Positions 12,490 through 22,827 of a stretch of DNA of 64,000 nt are shown one piece after another. Every line of letters begins with the position of its first letter. Position 1 is the stretch's first letter. A program made the position numbers and the translations under genes. This stretch comes from Notamacropus eugenii (lineage: Eukaryota > Chordata > Mammalia > Diprotodontia > Macropodidae), in assembly GCF_028372415.1 (NCBI RefSeq), contig NC_092872.1:279065206-279129205 (forward strand). The letters run 5' to 3'. Below the pieces are notes generated by a model. It saw only the letters and a list, made by a program, of their open reading frames with translations. It searched no databases and was not told the origin of the DNA.

Positions 12490-15400
12490 TGTTGAAATAA
12501 AGATAAGAATTGAAGTTGTATAGGGAAGTTCGGGGCATGAAATTCTGTTAGCATGTTTTGTGAGCTAAGTTTTTAATGTAGATAATGGCTTCCAAAATCT
12601 AAGATGATGTTTCAACATTAATATTTAAAAATGTAGAAAATATCTACATCTGTGAAAAATTAAAAGGAACGTTTTAGTTCAATAAAAATGCTCCTTGGAA
12701 AAATATTTTGAAATTGTTAGAAGTACCATATAGTTAGCCTACCCAGGTCTTAGTTTCATCATCCGTAAAATGTTAAGTCCCTCCTTTTACAGATGATCAA
12801 ACGCAGTCCCAAATCTGTTGTGCCATGATTTAGGTATAGGATTAGGCTTTATGAGGTATTCACTGTGCCTGGTACGTAGTAGGGGCTTTAAAAATATTTA
12901 TCAATTGACTGACAGATTTCCTTGGTCTAGGTAACTCCTTTGTCAGTGCATATCAGAAGCTACTGTGCTCTACGGTTTAGAGTTCTAGATAGGTTGCCCT
13001 GAGAGCTTCTAGGACCTTCTCCCAAGTCTTGCAGCTAACTTCCATGTATCAGAGAACCTGAGAAGACACTTGCATGAAGGAGTATTGGGAAAGCGGGATT
13101 TCATTTGAGATGTGAAGGAAGCCAGAGGCAGCTCCCAGTCCATGGAATAAGTCTCATCCTGGGGCGGGCTTCAGAGCTCATCTCCTCCAAGGGTCTCCTT
13201 TTACAGATGAGCAAACGCAGTCCCAGCGAGGCCAGGTTTGCCTAAGGTCACACTAAGAGCCAGGATCGGAACCCAGCCCCTCTGGTTCCAAACCCAGCAC
13301 TTTTTTCTACCATGTTAAGGTGATCAGTGATTTCTTTTTCTATAGCAATAGATAAGCCTGCCTGCATTGTCACTTCTAATATGTTTAATTTATAAAGACT
13401 CTGCAATATTAAGATGCAAGCAGATAGGATTATGATGAGGGAGTGGGGCAGATGTGAACAGGAAGGTTCAAAACAGCTGTTTTTTCATTATAGAATATAG
13501 GGCATTATAGAATTAATAGGGCAAGAGGTTTGATTCAGGTGAATAAGAGATAACTCTGGAACACAGAGCACTGAGAATGAGGCCCTCTGGGATGGATGCT
13601 AGAGGCAGTTGGTATGGAGCAGGGGCAGGGCGTGGCACTTTTAGGAGATGGACTGATAAAATGGGGCTAATGATGAAGTGCAAACATTTATTAGAGTCCC
13701 AGGAAGTGGGAGAGGCATCTATCTAGACAGGGAGGGGAGGTCAGCAAAGGCACATTTTGACTGCTCAGAGATTTTGGCCTGAGCCTTCCTCTTCACTGGT
13801 GGTGAAAATGGGGACCTGGAGAGAGGAACCAGTTGAGGTGACTTGTCCAAGGTGGGCTTGAAAACAGGCTGGATCCTTCTTGGGGAGAAGGGGGACACAT
13901 GACCAACTTAGAGGCACTGGAATCACCTGGTGTGGTGAGACCTGGGAGGGTTAGGAGAGCGTTCAGTCCAATTTTTAATAATCTGGTTGAGAGTTTCTGT
14001 ACCACTCCCTTAAAATAAAAAGTGATGAAATCATCCTTTCCTTTGAAGTTATGTTAAGATTTTAAGTCTGAGATTTCACAGTTTATATCCCAAACCACAT
14101 TCTAGGGCCCAGTTTTATTTAAGGGAATGGTTTCTACCACAATTAAGTAGCATTCTCTGTGTGGTGACCACCCCAGCAAGTCAGTAGAACCAGAAAACCA
14201 ATTCATATTGCAACCTCATTATTTCTAAAAAACAAACAGTCCTGTGAACTTTATTATAAACTAGTGAAGAATGAAATGAGCAGAACCAGCAGAATAGTTC
14301 ATGCAGTAACAGCAACATTTTAAAAACAAAAAACCTTGAGAGCTGTAGTAGAGGTATAAAAATCAACATAATGACCGTGGTTCCAGAGGACTGATGGTAT
14401 CCATGTTGTCCTTGGGTAACGTCTGTTATAGAGAGGGTGATGGACTTAGGGTGCAGGTGGAGACCCCATTGATGTGGGAGGGGAATTACTTACTATGGAC
14501 TTGGTATTGTACTAAGTGCTTTACTGATAACTCTTTTTATCCTTATGAGGATCCTGGGAGGTAGGTGCTGTTATTATCACCATTGTACAGGTGAGGAAAC
14601 TGAGCATTGTGATGTCCCCAGGTGCCAAATTTGTTTTGCTCGGCTCTGCATATTTTTGGCAAGAAAAGTTTTTATTTTTCTTTTCACTGGGGTATGGGGT
14701 GAAAGGGAGAGAAAATTGATTCTGTTAATCAACAAAATAAAGAGGGGACAGCTGCTGATGTGAAATGCTGCTGCACTTCCAGATGAGGTGTTTTACTTAA
14801 CTCTTTCACTTTGTTAGAAGAGACCTCAGAAAGTGGGAGTGATCTCTCCATGTTTGTGTGGTACAGACACATCAGTAAACTTGAAAAAAGAAAAAACTGC
14901 TTTCCCATGAGGGCATGGAGAGTCCAGGGAAGGGTAGGCTTATGTGTAAAGAGGGTATCTGTTGTAGTAATAACTACTGGCACCTGGTTGCTGGAAGGAA
15001 GCCCTTCCCTTTGTCGAGTCCTCTGTCAAAAGAGGTAACATGGAAAGCACTTTGCAAACCTTGAACTGCTCTGTAAGTGCTGCTGTTATTATTGTGAACC
15101 TTGCGCAGGTCTCCTTAGGCTTGGTATAACCTTCTGCTCCCCCATGATGAGCCTTTGGTCTCCTGGGGGAGGGGAAAGGGAGATAGAGGCACTCCCCCCT
15201 CCCCCAATCACTTCTCCCTTATGGGGTCTCAATCCAAATCAGGTTGCTATTCTATCTCATTTCTGCCAAAGCCATTGTCCTGCCTGGGTGTCATTATCCT
15301 GAAATTTCTAGATGTGATCATTGAAAGAAGGTTGGGCTGTCTGGCTTGTAGTCTGGGTAGTGCTGTTTATCACCAAAGATGGTCTTCAGCCTGGAAAGTT

Positions 15401-18400
15401 GAAGATCTAAGTTTGATCATTGCAGTGGACATGTCTACCACTTGTGCTCCTGCTGAAATGCCGTGGTAGGTTTGGTTTTATTCTTAAGGAAGCAAACGAT
15501 TTTACTTTTTAAGTTCAAGGAAGATAATTGTAGCCTCCACAATTGTATTCACCCTTTTGTTTCCTGAGCTCCTGGGTCCAGCTGTAACTCTCACTTTGTG
15601 CTGGGTGTGTCTGGGCAGTCCTGGGCTCCTTAACTCCGTTCCCATATCAGCAGCTGCCTGCCTGTGGACATCTAGGACTGGCTCAGTTACCATTGGTCTA
15701 AAAGTGCCATACAAATGCTAGTCAGCCTCAGTAGTTGTGGTCTTTGACTCCAGTAAGAAATAAAGCCCTGTGTTTGCTCAGGAGCACCTGCCTTGCTGTC
15801 CATGCTGATGGATCTTGTTCTTGTTCTGGAACTGTGCAGTCTGAGCACAACTTGACCCCATTCTGTTCCTCTGCACAGGCCACCCTGGGCCTCCCTGTCT
15901 GTGGCCTTCAGGCTGCCACTCAAGGGTAACCTTTCCTGAGCCTCTCAGTTCCTCAGGCCATCCCCTGAAAATGCCCTATTTTCCTTTGTACCATGTAGTG
16001 GATGCTTACTTAATGGGGTTCTGGTTATTTCCCTGCAACTGAGTAGAAGCCTTTTGAGGGCATGGGCTTCTTTGGCTTTATCTTGATCTCCTAGGCACCT
16101 AGTGCAGTGCTGAATGAATGCTTTTTGAATCGACTTTGTGTCACCAGGTGTCATTTGCTAGCTTCAGACACCTGGTGCTGGGGGAATTTCCACATTGGAT
16201 CATGGGATGTGGAGCTGGAAAGGCCCTCAGAATGCCGCTCATCCAGTGTTCTCATTGTGCAGATGAAGAAGCTTAGATCTAGGGAGGTAGTTGAATATCG
16301 TAAAGAGATGGGTGGGATTTGAACCCAGATCCTCTGACTCTGGATGCAATGATGTTTACTTCTGAGGCCATATAGTCCTATTCGTATCTGGCCATGAAGA
16401 AGATCCTCTTGGCTTTTTATTGAAGACCCTCAGTGAAGGAGGACGTTTTTTCAATGTCGTCTCTTCTACTTGGAGATTGATCTGAACATGGGCTGTCTTT
16501 AGGTCAGCCCTTCATTTGCTTCTTGGCCTCTTTCTCCCTGTGGCTCCTTGTGCTGCCCTCCATAGCCAGGATAAGTCCTAACCATTGCCATACCTGACAT
16601 CTTTACTTCAGCTGTAGTAGTGTCAGAGAGACATGAGTGGGCACAAGAGTTGGGAGGCCATTAAAGAAATGATACTTTTCCCTGTAGGGCTTTTATGATC
16701 CTAAGTCCACCCAGGAAACTGACTGGCTCCATTCCTTGGAGATGAGGGCTTCCTTGGGAATAGGGCTTCTTCCTAGTCATCTCAGTTCTAGATTTTGTTC
16801 AGTTTTGAGATTTGTCAGTCTTCTCCATCAGAGCTCTTAGTGGAATTAGTAGCACTTTAAAATGCGTATTATCTATAGAAAGACTTGCCTGTCCTGGTTC
16901 TTGGTTTTGTTGTTTCAACAGTAGTTGATTAGCTCATACAATTTTTCAAATAATTTATGTAATTTTGGGCTCTAAAAGGCTATTTAATCATTGTGGGTCA
17001 TACTTGTAAAAAATACTTTATATAATATCAGTTAAGCATGAAACCTGACTCTCCTAGCTCAGGAATCATCTGGGCACGGGATGGTTTCTTGGTTGAGGTG
17101 CTAATATTTGTTTTTACTGAGTTTATGGAATGAGGATTGGAAACCTCATGTAGGCCATGGATTGTGGGAATGGTTTTTTTAACTTTTCCATAATTATATA
17201 GAGCAGCATAAATGTATATTGCAAATTAGATTTCACTTTTTTTCCAATTAAATATGTTCCTTTATTTGTCTTTTTATTTTATTTTATTATTAAACTTTTA
17301 ACATTTATTTTCACACATTTTTGGGTTACAAATTTTCTCCCCTTTTTTCCCCTCCCCCCCCAGACCCAAGCTTTCTAATTGCCCCTGTGACCTATCTTCT
17401 CTCTCCTCTATCCTCCCTCCCTGCCCTTGTCTCCGTCTTCTCTTTTGTCCTGTAGGGCCGGATAGCTTTCTTGACCCCTTAACCTGTATTTCTTGTTACC
17501 CAGTGGTAATAACATTACATTTGGTCCTAACACTTTGAGTTCCAACTTCTTTGGCTCCCTCCCTCTCTACCCCTTCCCCTTGGAAGACAGGCAGTTCAAT
17601 ATAGGCCATATCTGTTTAGTTTTGCAAATGATTTCCATACTAGTTGTGTTGTATAGGACTATGTTCCTTTATTTGTGTAAAAAGAATATTCCAATTTTAT
17701 TTATATGAATTTTGAGCATATTTTAAAAAATTACTTTGTTTTCAGTGTACAATCACTTCCATGTATCTTAGATTTTTTTTCTCTTCCTCACTACTTCCTC
17801 CCTGAGACAGCATACAATTTTACATAGGTTGTACACATACATTCCTGTTAACTACATTTTCACCTTAGTCATGTTGCACAGAAGAATTAAAATGAATGGG
17901 AGACCTAATAAAACAAAACATAATTCAAAAGAAAACGATCTGCTTCATTCTGCGATCAAATTCCATCTGGATGTGAAAGGTATTTTGCCTCAAGAGCCCA
18001 CTGGGAATTTTTTAAGTCCTTGCATTGCAATGAAGTACTAAGTCTGCCAGAAAAATTTTTCACATACTGTGGTTGTTGCTGTGTACAAAGTTCTCCTGGT
18101 TCTGCTCCTTTCACTCAGCATCAGTTCATATAAATCTTTCCAAGCCTCTCTGAAGTCTTCCTGTTTATCATTTCTTATAGCACAATAGTATTCCATTACA
18201 TTCATATACCACAATTTATTCAGCCATTCCCCAGTTGATGGGCATCCCCTTGATTTCCAGTTTTTGATCACCACAAAGAGTGCTGCTATAAATATTTTTG
18301 TACATGTGGGACTCTTTCTCATTTTTATGATCTCTTGGGGATAGAGTTCTAGAAGGGGTATTGCTGGGTCAAAGGGTATGCATATTTTTGTGGCCCTTTG

Positions 18401-21400
18401 GGCATAGTTCCAAATTGCTCTCCAGAATGGTTGGATCAGCTCACAGCTCCACCAACAATGAGGTAGTGTTCCAACTCTCCCACATCTTCTCCAACATTTA
18501 TCATCTTCCTGTTTTATCATGTTAACCAGTCTGATAGGTGTGATGTGGTACCTCAGAGTTGTTTTGATTTGCATCTCTAATCAGTAGTGATTTAGAGCAT
18601 TTTTTCATATGACTATAGATATCTTTAATTTTTTCCTCTGAAAACTGCCTGTTCATATCCTTTGACCTTTTATCAATTGGGGTAGATTTCACTTTTCTCT
18701 AAGGAAAAAAGTGTATTTGCCAACCTGTCCTCTGTTTGACTGCACATATTCGTATACTTCCTTATTTCTGTGTTTAAATTTACACTTTCTCAATTTTGAA
18801 TCAAGGACTGGACTTCTTTCAGCTAGATCACTTGCTACTTTCCTATGATTTGTAGTCAAGTACATTTTTCATTATGAAGCCTGTAGTCTCCTCCTTTCAG
18901 GACTGTGAGGTCAATCAAATGCCATCATATTTTAGCAATACCTGAATGTTTGACATTCTGTTTAGTTAGAGTTCTCTGGGGCACAAAGACCAAGAGTAAA
19001 TGAAATATATATGCATAGCTGATTAGACTTAGGAATGCCAGCCAAAGATGCCCTTCAGGTGAATAAAAAGCCCCACTATGTACCCAGCATGATGATAGAA
19101 AGGAAAATGCAAGGGATGTGAAGGAAAAAGCAAGCCCATTTCTGCTTACATTTCTTATTAGAGATGACTTACATAGGAGATGTAAGGATGACTGAAGGAT
19201 GGACTAAAAAGGCCCTCTGAGTCCTGAGGAGGTTGCAGCAGTCAGATGGCAGTGTGGGGGTCTGAAGGGCTGAGTGCCAGGCAGATGTGAGGCCTGTGAG
19301 ATGAGTGGGAAGCCGGACTCTGCGGGAAGGTAAGCAAGCATCAAGGGAGTCAACAGGGAAAGAGCTCCATGGCCTCAGTTTTCTCATCTGTTGTGAGAAT
19401 CAAATGGGGTCCTAGTGTGTGAGTCGTGGCACAGCCTAGTGGAAAGAGCAAGGTTCCTACCTTCCCAGGGTCTGATGCTACTGTGCCCACTGGACTTTTT
19501 GACTGTCGGTATCTTCCTCTATTCCATGAGGGTGTGGGAGACCCCTTCCAGTTTGGGTACTGTCTGGATACCAGTTACTGGGGGGTGGATGGATTAGCAG
19601 TCTGTGTGCTGTAGTGGACTGTGAGTCCAGCTTTGGAGTCAGGAAGGTGTAACTTGGCAGGTGAGATCTGCTGTAGAAAAGCTGGACTCTACACTTCTTT
19701 TCAAAGGCACAGCCACCCATTGATGTGTGCCACAACCATTCTTAATTCTGTAGAGGGGCAGAATGCTTCAAATATGTGGCCAAAGAATGTGGCCTTTATT
19801 CTGTAGGAAATTGATATCTTGCTTTTATATCACCTTCATTCCCAAATATATCCTTCTCCCCTCTCCATCACTCTGCATGCTATTTTTGTAACAGAACATA
19901 AAAAAGAAAGGGGGTCAGCCATCATTAGTGTACATCCCTAGGGCAGATCCACCTTCCTTTGTTTCCCTGAATTCTTCATAGTCATTGCTTCTTATATTGC
20001 AGTAATGTTCCATCACACTCATACCCTGATTTGTTAAGCTTTCTTCCAGCCAATGGGCATCTACTTTGTTTCTAGTCTTGACTATCAAATGAAGCTGCGA
20101 GGAACCTTTTGGTGTTTTGTGAGACTTTGTTTTATGTCTGATCTCCTTGAAGAATGTGCCTCACAGAGATGTTTCTGGGGCACAGGGATTCAAGGAGCTT
20201 TAGAAGCATTTGAAATAGAAGTAGCATTGGTGTATAGGTTCAGTAGTATCTGGTATCCACTCAGTCTAGAAACTCATGGACTTTTCCCTTTCTTGGTCCC
20301 TGACCACATTTCCCAACGTTTTCACCATCTTGCTTTTATTTCCATGTTTGCGTTGGAGTGACCACTCGAGTATCAAGATACATATTGATTTATTTGGAGT
20401 ATTGTGTCAGGCACGGAATGAACCCAGGCTGGTGAGGAAAACATTTTGGAGATAGTTACAAAGAATGAAAACCTCTGTTTACATGGAACTTAGATTCTGA
20501 TGGGGGAGACAAGATGAAAATAAACCTAATATACACATACAGTAGTTAAAATACCAGCTAATTTGGAGGGAACGGCATTAGCAATTGGAGTATGTGGAAA
20601 GACTGTAAGCCACTTTTGAAAGGAAGAGAGGGACTCTGAGGACAACCAGGGAGGGAGGGCATGCTGGGCGTAGACAAAAGCCAATGCAAAGTTGTGGAAT
20701 TTGGATTAAAGAGGCTAGAACAAAAATGACCAAGAGGGGGAGCTATAACTGAAAAAAAGGAAAGAAATAGTAGAACATGTGGTGACATCCCAGTGTGTCA
20801 CCAGGCCCCGATGAAGGACTTCCATGGGTACTGGAAGGGCTGGGAGGTGTGATTGCTGCTCCCCCCCTCAGCACTTGTTGAAAGGCCTTGAAAGACAGGA
20901 GGAGGTGCTGTACGCTACGGCGGAGTGGCCAGCGGTGCCCCTAATTTTTAGAAAAGGAAAGAGAACTGAGTCTACCTGCTAAGGTCAGTGGGCAATTTCT
21001 TTTTTTTAATTTTTTTAAATTTTTTATTTTTTTTATTTTTTAATGTTTAACAATCACTGCCATACAATTGAGATTTTATCCCCCCCCACCTACCCCCCAC
21101 TACCCCCCTCCCTCCCCACGACTGCATACAATTCTGTATAGATTCTACACATACTTTCCTATTGAGTACATTTTCACTATAGTCATGCTATGTAGTCAGA
21201 CTAAAATAAATGAAAGAAATCGTATAACAAATCAGAACATGATACACAAACACATACACGTACACAAACATGATCTGCTACATTATGTGAGTGACTTCCA
21301 TATTTCTCTCTCTGAGTGTGGAAGGCATTTTGCCTTGAGATCCACCATTGGGATTTTTTTTTTTTTGTAAGAAGTTCTTGTGTTATTACAAAAATCTAAG

Positions 21401-22827
21401 TCTACCAGAAAAAACTCTCACACACTGTGGTCGTTGCTGTGCATAAAGTTCTCCTGGTTCTGCTCCTTTCACTCAGCATCAGGTCATATAAGTCCTTCCA
21501 GGCCTCTCTGAAGTCTTCTTGTTCATCATTTCTTATGGCACAATAGTACTCCATTACATTCATATACCATAATTTATTCAGCCATTCCCCAATTGATGGA
21601 CATCCCCTTGACTTCCAGTTTTTGGCAACTACATAGAGTGCTGCTATAAATATTTTTGTACATGTGGGACCCTTTCCCATTTTTATGATCTCTTGGGGAT
21701 ATAGTCCTAGTAGCGATATTGCTGGGTCAAAGGGAGCAATTTCTAATAAGATTATAGAATTAATGATTTAAGGTATGTGAGTGAGCATCATGTTTTCATG
21801 AAGAACATGCCATAAGAAACATTTTTATTTGGGCCATGATTACTAGGCTGGCCATATTGGGTTTAATTTGAGGCATTTTAGGAGAGCTATTGCCAAGCTA
21901 GAGAGTGAACCAAGGGAGGGATCTGAGACTGCTGAGGCCAAGGATTGATTGAAGGTGCTGGGGACTCAGACTAGAAGGCTTGGGGATATAGGATTCATGA
22001 CTTTAGAGCTGGGAAGCACCTCTGTAGCACATCAACTCCATCTCGTCTTTTCATAGATGAAGAAACTGAGACTCAGGGTCACCCGGGTAGTATTTGTGTG
22101 AGGTGAGAGTCCAGCACAAGCTCACTGCCTCCCAGCTGGAGCTCCCCTCTTCTGTGGCTCCAGAGAAAAGAAAGAAGTATGGTGGCTGGAAGTTAGAGAG
22201 AGAACCATCTCCAAGGCGATGGGAGACTGTTTGGCCATGTATTGGCATGGCATTGGAGAAATTCTTGTTCTCCTGGCCAGCTTGGATTCGGTCACTGCCA
22301 CATTCTGCTTCTAGTTGAGTGTTGGTGGTCAGAGAACCTGGAATAGGGTTGAGAGAGAAAACATTGAGAACTGCTGACTCCTGCTCCTGGCCTTAGGGTT
22401 CTTGATCATTTCTCACGTTGTTTTTCCCAGGTCTCAGCCCATCTCTTCTCCAGTCATCTTCCACTTTGGACACGCAGAGACGCTGCTGCCACTGCTTTCT
22501 CTCATGGGCTATTTTAAGGACAAGGAGCCCCTCACTGCTTACAATTACAAGGAGCAAGTGAACCGTCAGTTCCGGAGCGGCCACATCGTCCCCTATGCGT
22601 CCAATCTCATATTTGTGCTTTATCACTGTGAGCATGCTGAGACGCCCGCTCGAGAGTACCAGGTGCAGCTTCTCCTTAATGAAGAGCCGCTGCCATTTGT
22701 TCACTCGCCAGAAACTGTCGCCGTGTATCAGGAGCTGAAGGATCACTACAGGGACGTCCTGCAGAGCTGCCACTCGGACCAAGAGTGCTCCTTGCCAAAT
22801 ATCACCATCGCATCTGATGAGCTATGA
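2665..22827 (+). CDS. MINPP1: MINPP1, multiple inositol polyphosphate phosphatase 1 (five coding exons)
   Basis: ER-luminal histidine phosphatase that removes phosphates from InsP6, InsP5 and related inositol polyphosphates, and can convert 2,3-bisphosphoglycerate to 2-phosphoglycerate. Joined exons 2665-3256, 7470-7667, 9247-9344, 11276-11409 and 22431-22827 total 1419 nt, giving 472 aa (the human protein is 487). An arginine-rich start and hydrophobic core (about 18-34) form a signal peptide. [11 protein letters not shown] is at 48-58, catalytic RHGTRYP at 81-87, HAE (355-357) replaces the HD of other histidine acid phosphatases, and SDEL closes the protein at 469-472. N-glycosylation sequons are at N227 and N464. 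All four introns obey GT-AG, phases 1, 1, 0 and 2. The ATG at 2665 is the first in frame and has G at -3. The frame is intact with no lesion, so it is probably functional. Confidence 0.97.
3475..3850 (+). repeat. Degraded CORE-SINE pieces
   Basis: Three short SINE-like cores follow one another: a CCTCATCATCTGCAAAATTGG stretch, then CCATTTTACAGATGAGG-type sequence near 3636-3660, then TCCATTTTACAGAGGAGCAA near 3768. They may be tandem remnants of separate insertions. Confidence 0.4.
4245..4350 (+). repeat. MIR/THER1-like SINE fragment
   Basis: Shows TTTTACAGATGTAGGAACTA, GTCACTTGCCTCAGC and CCCAGGACTCCTGGTTCCC in family order. Confidence 0.55.
4646..5007 (+). mobile_element. RTE-type (BovB-like) retroposon 3' tail, copy A
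   Basis: Aligns by eye with copies at 31330-31836 (+) and 39470-39625 (-). Shared blocks include TTCACTGAATGGGCATTACC, AAGTGAGTACCTGAAAAGGC, GGCCATCTCCAGT, TGGATCCAGATG and TGATGTCATGGTCCTCT. It ends in ACAACAACAACAA, a short simple-repeat tail as RTE elements and their SINEs use instead of poly(A). Compared with the 31-kb copy it lacks about 25 bp just before the TGATGTCATGG block. Family name is an inference; the multi-copy nature is seen directly. Confidence 0.6.
5190..6760 (-). mobile_element. 5'-truncated L1 LINE, antisense in intron 1
   Basis: Read on the minus strand, it carries the ORF2 C-terminal region followed by the 3' UTR. Diagnostic plus-strand blocks are TTCAGCCATTCCCCGATTG, CACAGTAGTATTCCATCACA and TTTTTCATATGACTATGG. 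The 5' truncation lies in ORF2 near 6760. Many stop codons are present, so it is inactive. No clear target-site duplication was found. Confidence 0.85.
7470..7667 (+). CDS. MINPP1: MINPP1 coding exon 2
   Basis: Completes codon 198 (G|AT, Asp) and encodes residues 198-263, starting DMEFGPP and continuing [20 protein letters not shown], nearly identical to the human exon. Acceptor TTTCAG|AT, donor GCAG|gtaagg, phase 1 at both ends. It carries the N227-D-S sequon. Confidence 0.96.
8165..8300 (+). repeat. L2-like fragment
   Basis: Shows TTCCATTCAGTTAACAAACA, CTATTGAGCCCTTACC and CTGCCCTCAAGG in the order of the L2 3' region. Confidence 0.5.
8881..8964 (+). repeat. (GT)n microsatellite
   Basis: About 80 bp of GT dinucleotide with one GTATGTAT interruption near 8941-8950. 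Confidence 0.97.
9095..9180 (+). repeat. MIR/THER1-like SINE fragment
   Basis: Contains CAGAGCTGGAAGGAGCCC, then a GAGTCCGACCC block and TTTTACAGAGGA, matching the 5' half of the family core. Confidence 0.55.
9247..9344 (+). CDS. MINPP1: MINPP1 coding exon 3
   Basis: Encodes residues 264-296, beginning [16 protein letters not shown] and ending [13 protein letters not shown]. The block matches the highly conserved vertebrate MINPP1 segment around FFTCSFDLAI and SPWCDVF. Acceptor CTCACCAG|AT, donor AAG|gtaagt. Enters in phase 1 and leaves in phase 0. Confidence 0.96.
9840..10130 (-). mobile_element. Old L1/HAL1-like fragment, antisense
   Basis: Plus-strand blocks TTTCATCATTTCTTACAATAC, GTATTCTATCACATTCATG, CCCCAGTTGATGGGCA and GCTACTATAAATGTTTTTGTG follow the order of an inverted L1 ORF2 C-terminus/3' UTR. 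More diverged than the other copies. Confidence 0.65.
10385..10480 (+). repeat. Possible SINE remnant
   Basis: GAGGCAGCATGGGGTAGTGG followed by GGGAGTCCTGAGATGAGAAT resembles the 5' head of MIR-type SINEs. Short and diverged. Confidence 0.35.
11276..11409 (+). CDS. MINPP1: MINPP1 coding exon 4
   Basis: Encodes residues 297-340 plus two bases of codon 341: [22 protein letters not shown] and a [14 protein letters not shown] run. The match to known MINPP1 is nearly residue for residue. Acceptor CTTTCAG|GTG, donor AAAG|gtaagt. Phase 0 to phase 2. Confidence 0.96.
11755..11870 (+). repeat. MIR/THER1-like SINE
   Basis: TAGAGCTGGGAAGGGACTCC, AGGTCATCAGGTCC and TAATGTGACCCAAGATTGCA follow the family order, with the central oligonucleotide partly deleted. 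Confidence 0.55.
12438..12485 (+). repeat. (TG)n microsatellite
   Basis: Uninterrupted TG dinucleotide run of about 47 bp. Confidence 0.97.
12745..12930 (+). repeat. SINE/L2-like fragments
   Basis: TCATCATCCGTAAAATG and CCTTTTACAGATGATCAAAC are SINE-core-like. CTGTGCCTGGTACGTAGTAG and AAATATTTATCAATTGACTG look like an L2/MIR 3' end. Confidence 0.45.
13160..13320 (+). repeat. MIR/THER1-like SINE
   Basis: TCCTTTTACAGATGAGCAAA, GGCCAGGTTTGCCTAAGGTC, GGAACCCAGCCCCTCTGG and CCAAACCCAGCACTTTTTTC are in canonical order. Confidence 0.7.
14165..14440 (+). mobile_element. Old L1/HAL1-like 3' fragment
   Basis: GAATGAAATGAGCAGAACCA, then GAATAGTTCATGCAGTAACA and GCAACATTTTAAAAAC, followed by GGTTCCAGAGGACTGATGGT, resemble the marsupial L1/HAL1 segment just 3' of ORF2. 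Confidence 0.6.
14480..14610 (+). repeat. MIR/L2-like fragment
   Basis: GTACTAAGTGCTTTACTGAT, TTATCCTTATGAGGATCCTG and GGTGCTGTTATTATCACCAT, then ACAGGTGAGGAAACTGAG. Confidence 0.6.
14970..15104 (+). repeat. SINE 3'-end fragment
   Basis: AACATGGAAAGCACTTTGCA, AACCTTGAACTGCTCTGTAA and GTGCTGCTGTTATTATTG match the 3' part of MIR-type elements. Confidence 0.5.
15995..16130 (+). repeat. L2-like 3' fragment
   Basis: TTTTGAGGGCATGGGCTTCT, CTTGATCTCCTAGGCACCTA and GTGCAGTGCTGAATGAATGC follow the L2 3' end. Confidence 0.5.
16205..16370 (+). repeat. MIR/THER1-like SINE
   Basis: GTGGAGCTGGAAAGGCCCTC, GTGCAGATGAAGAAGCTTAG and GGGATTTGAACCCAGATCCT, ending in CTCTGACTCTGGATGC. Confidence 0.75.
17227..18696 (-). 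mobile_element. 5'-truncated L1 LINE with 14-bp target-site duplication
   Basis: The element body (17241-18682) is bounded by direct repeats TAGATTTCACTTTT at 17227-17240 and 18683-18696. Read on the minus strand, an open stretch at 18038-18574 encodes an L1 ORF2 C-terminus ([47 protein letters not shown]). The 3' part (17241-17830) holds two L1-3'-UTR-like pyrimidine tracts in series, near 17330-17600 and 17760-17810. Truncated, no intact ORF, not mobile. Confidence 0.9.
19810..20140 (-). mobile_element. Old L1/HAL1-like fragment, antisense
   Basis: CATTGCTTCTTATATTGCAG, AATGTTCCATCACACTCATA, TCCAGCCAATGGGCATCTAC and a TTGACTATCAAATGAAGCTG stretch follow an inverted, diverged L1 C-terminal/3' region. 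Confidence 0.6.
20992..21744 (-). mobile_element. 5'-truncated L1 LINE with 9-bp target-site duplication
   Basis: Direct repeats GCAATTTCT lie at 20992-21000 and 21736-21744. A T-rich run (reverse-complemented poly(A)) begins at 21001. Minus-strand frame 21402-21680 encodes an L1 ORF2 C-terminus with [17 protein letters not shown]. Short (735-bp) truncated copy. Confidence 0.88.
21985..22145 (+). repeat. MIR/THER1-like SINE
   Basis: CTTTAGAGCTGGGAAGCACC, ATAGATGAAGAAACTGAGAC and CAGGGTCACCCGGGTAGTAT are in family order, ending about 285 bp before exon 5. Confidence 0.7.
22431..22827 (+). CDS. MINPP1: MINPP1 coding exon 5 (terminal)
   Basis: Completes codon 341 (AG|G, Arg) and encodes 341-472, then TGA. 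Contains [20 protein letters not shown] with the HAE proton-donor motif, [36 protein letters not shown] and the final SDEL. Acceptor GTTTTTCCCAG|GT has a strong pyrimidine tract. The C-terminal half is well conserved; the region just before SDEL (CSLPNITIA) is variable among mammals. Confidence 0.97.

Larger units (their letters stand above)
11410..22430 (+). other. MINPP1: MINPP1 intron 4
   Basis: The largest intron, about 11 kb. Contains several SINE/L2 fragments, a TG microsatellite, one plus-strand old L1 3' fragment, and three antisense L1 pieces, two of them flanked by target-site duplications. Unassigned stretches over 300 bp: 11880-12430, 13330-14160, 15105-15990, 16375-17225, 18700-19365, 19425-19805, 20145-20990. 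Confidence 0.9.

Noticed and set aside
18038..18574. 178-codon minus-strand frame as a host gene
   Set aside because: The protein is an L1 ORF2 C-terminus inside an insertion with a 14-bp target-site duplication.
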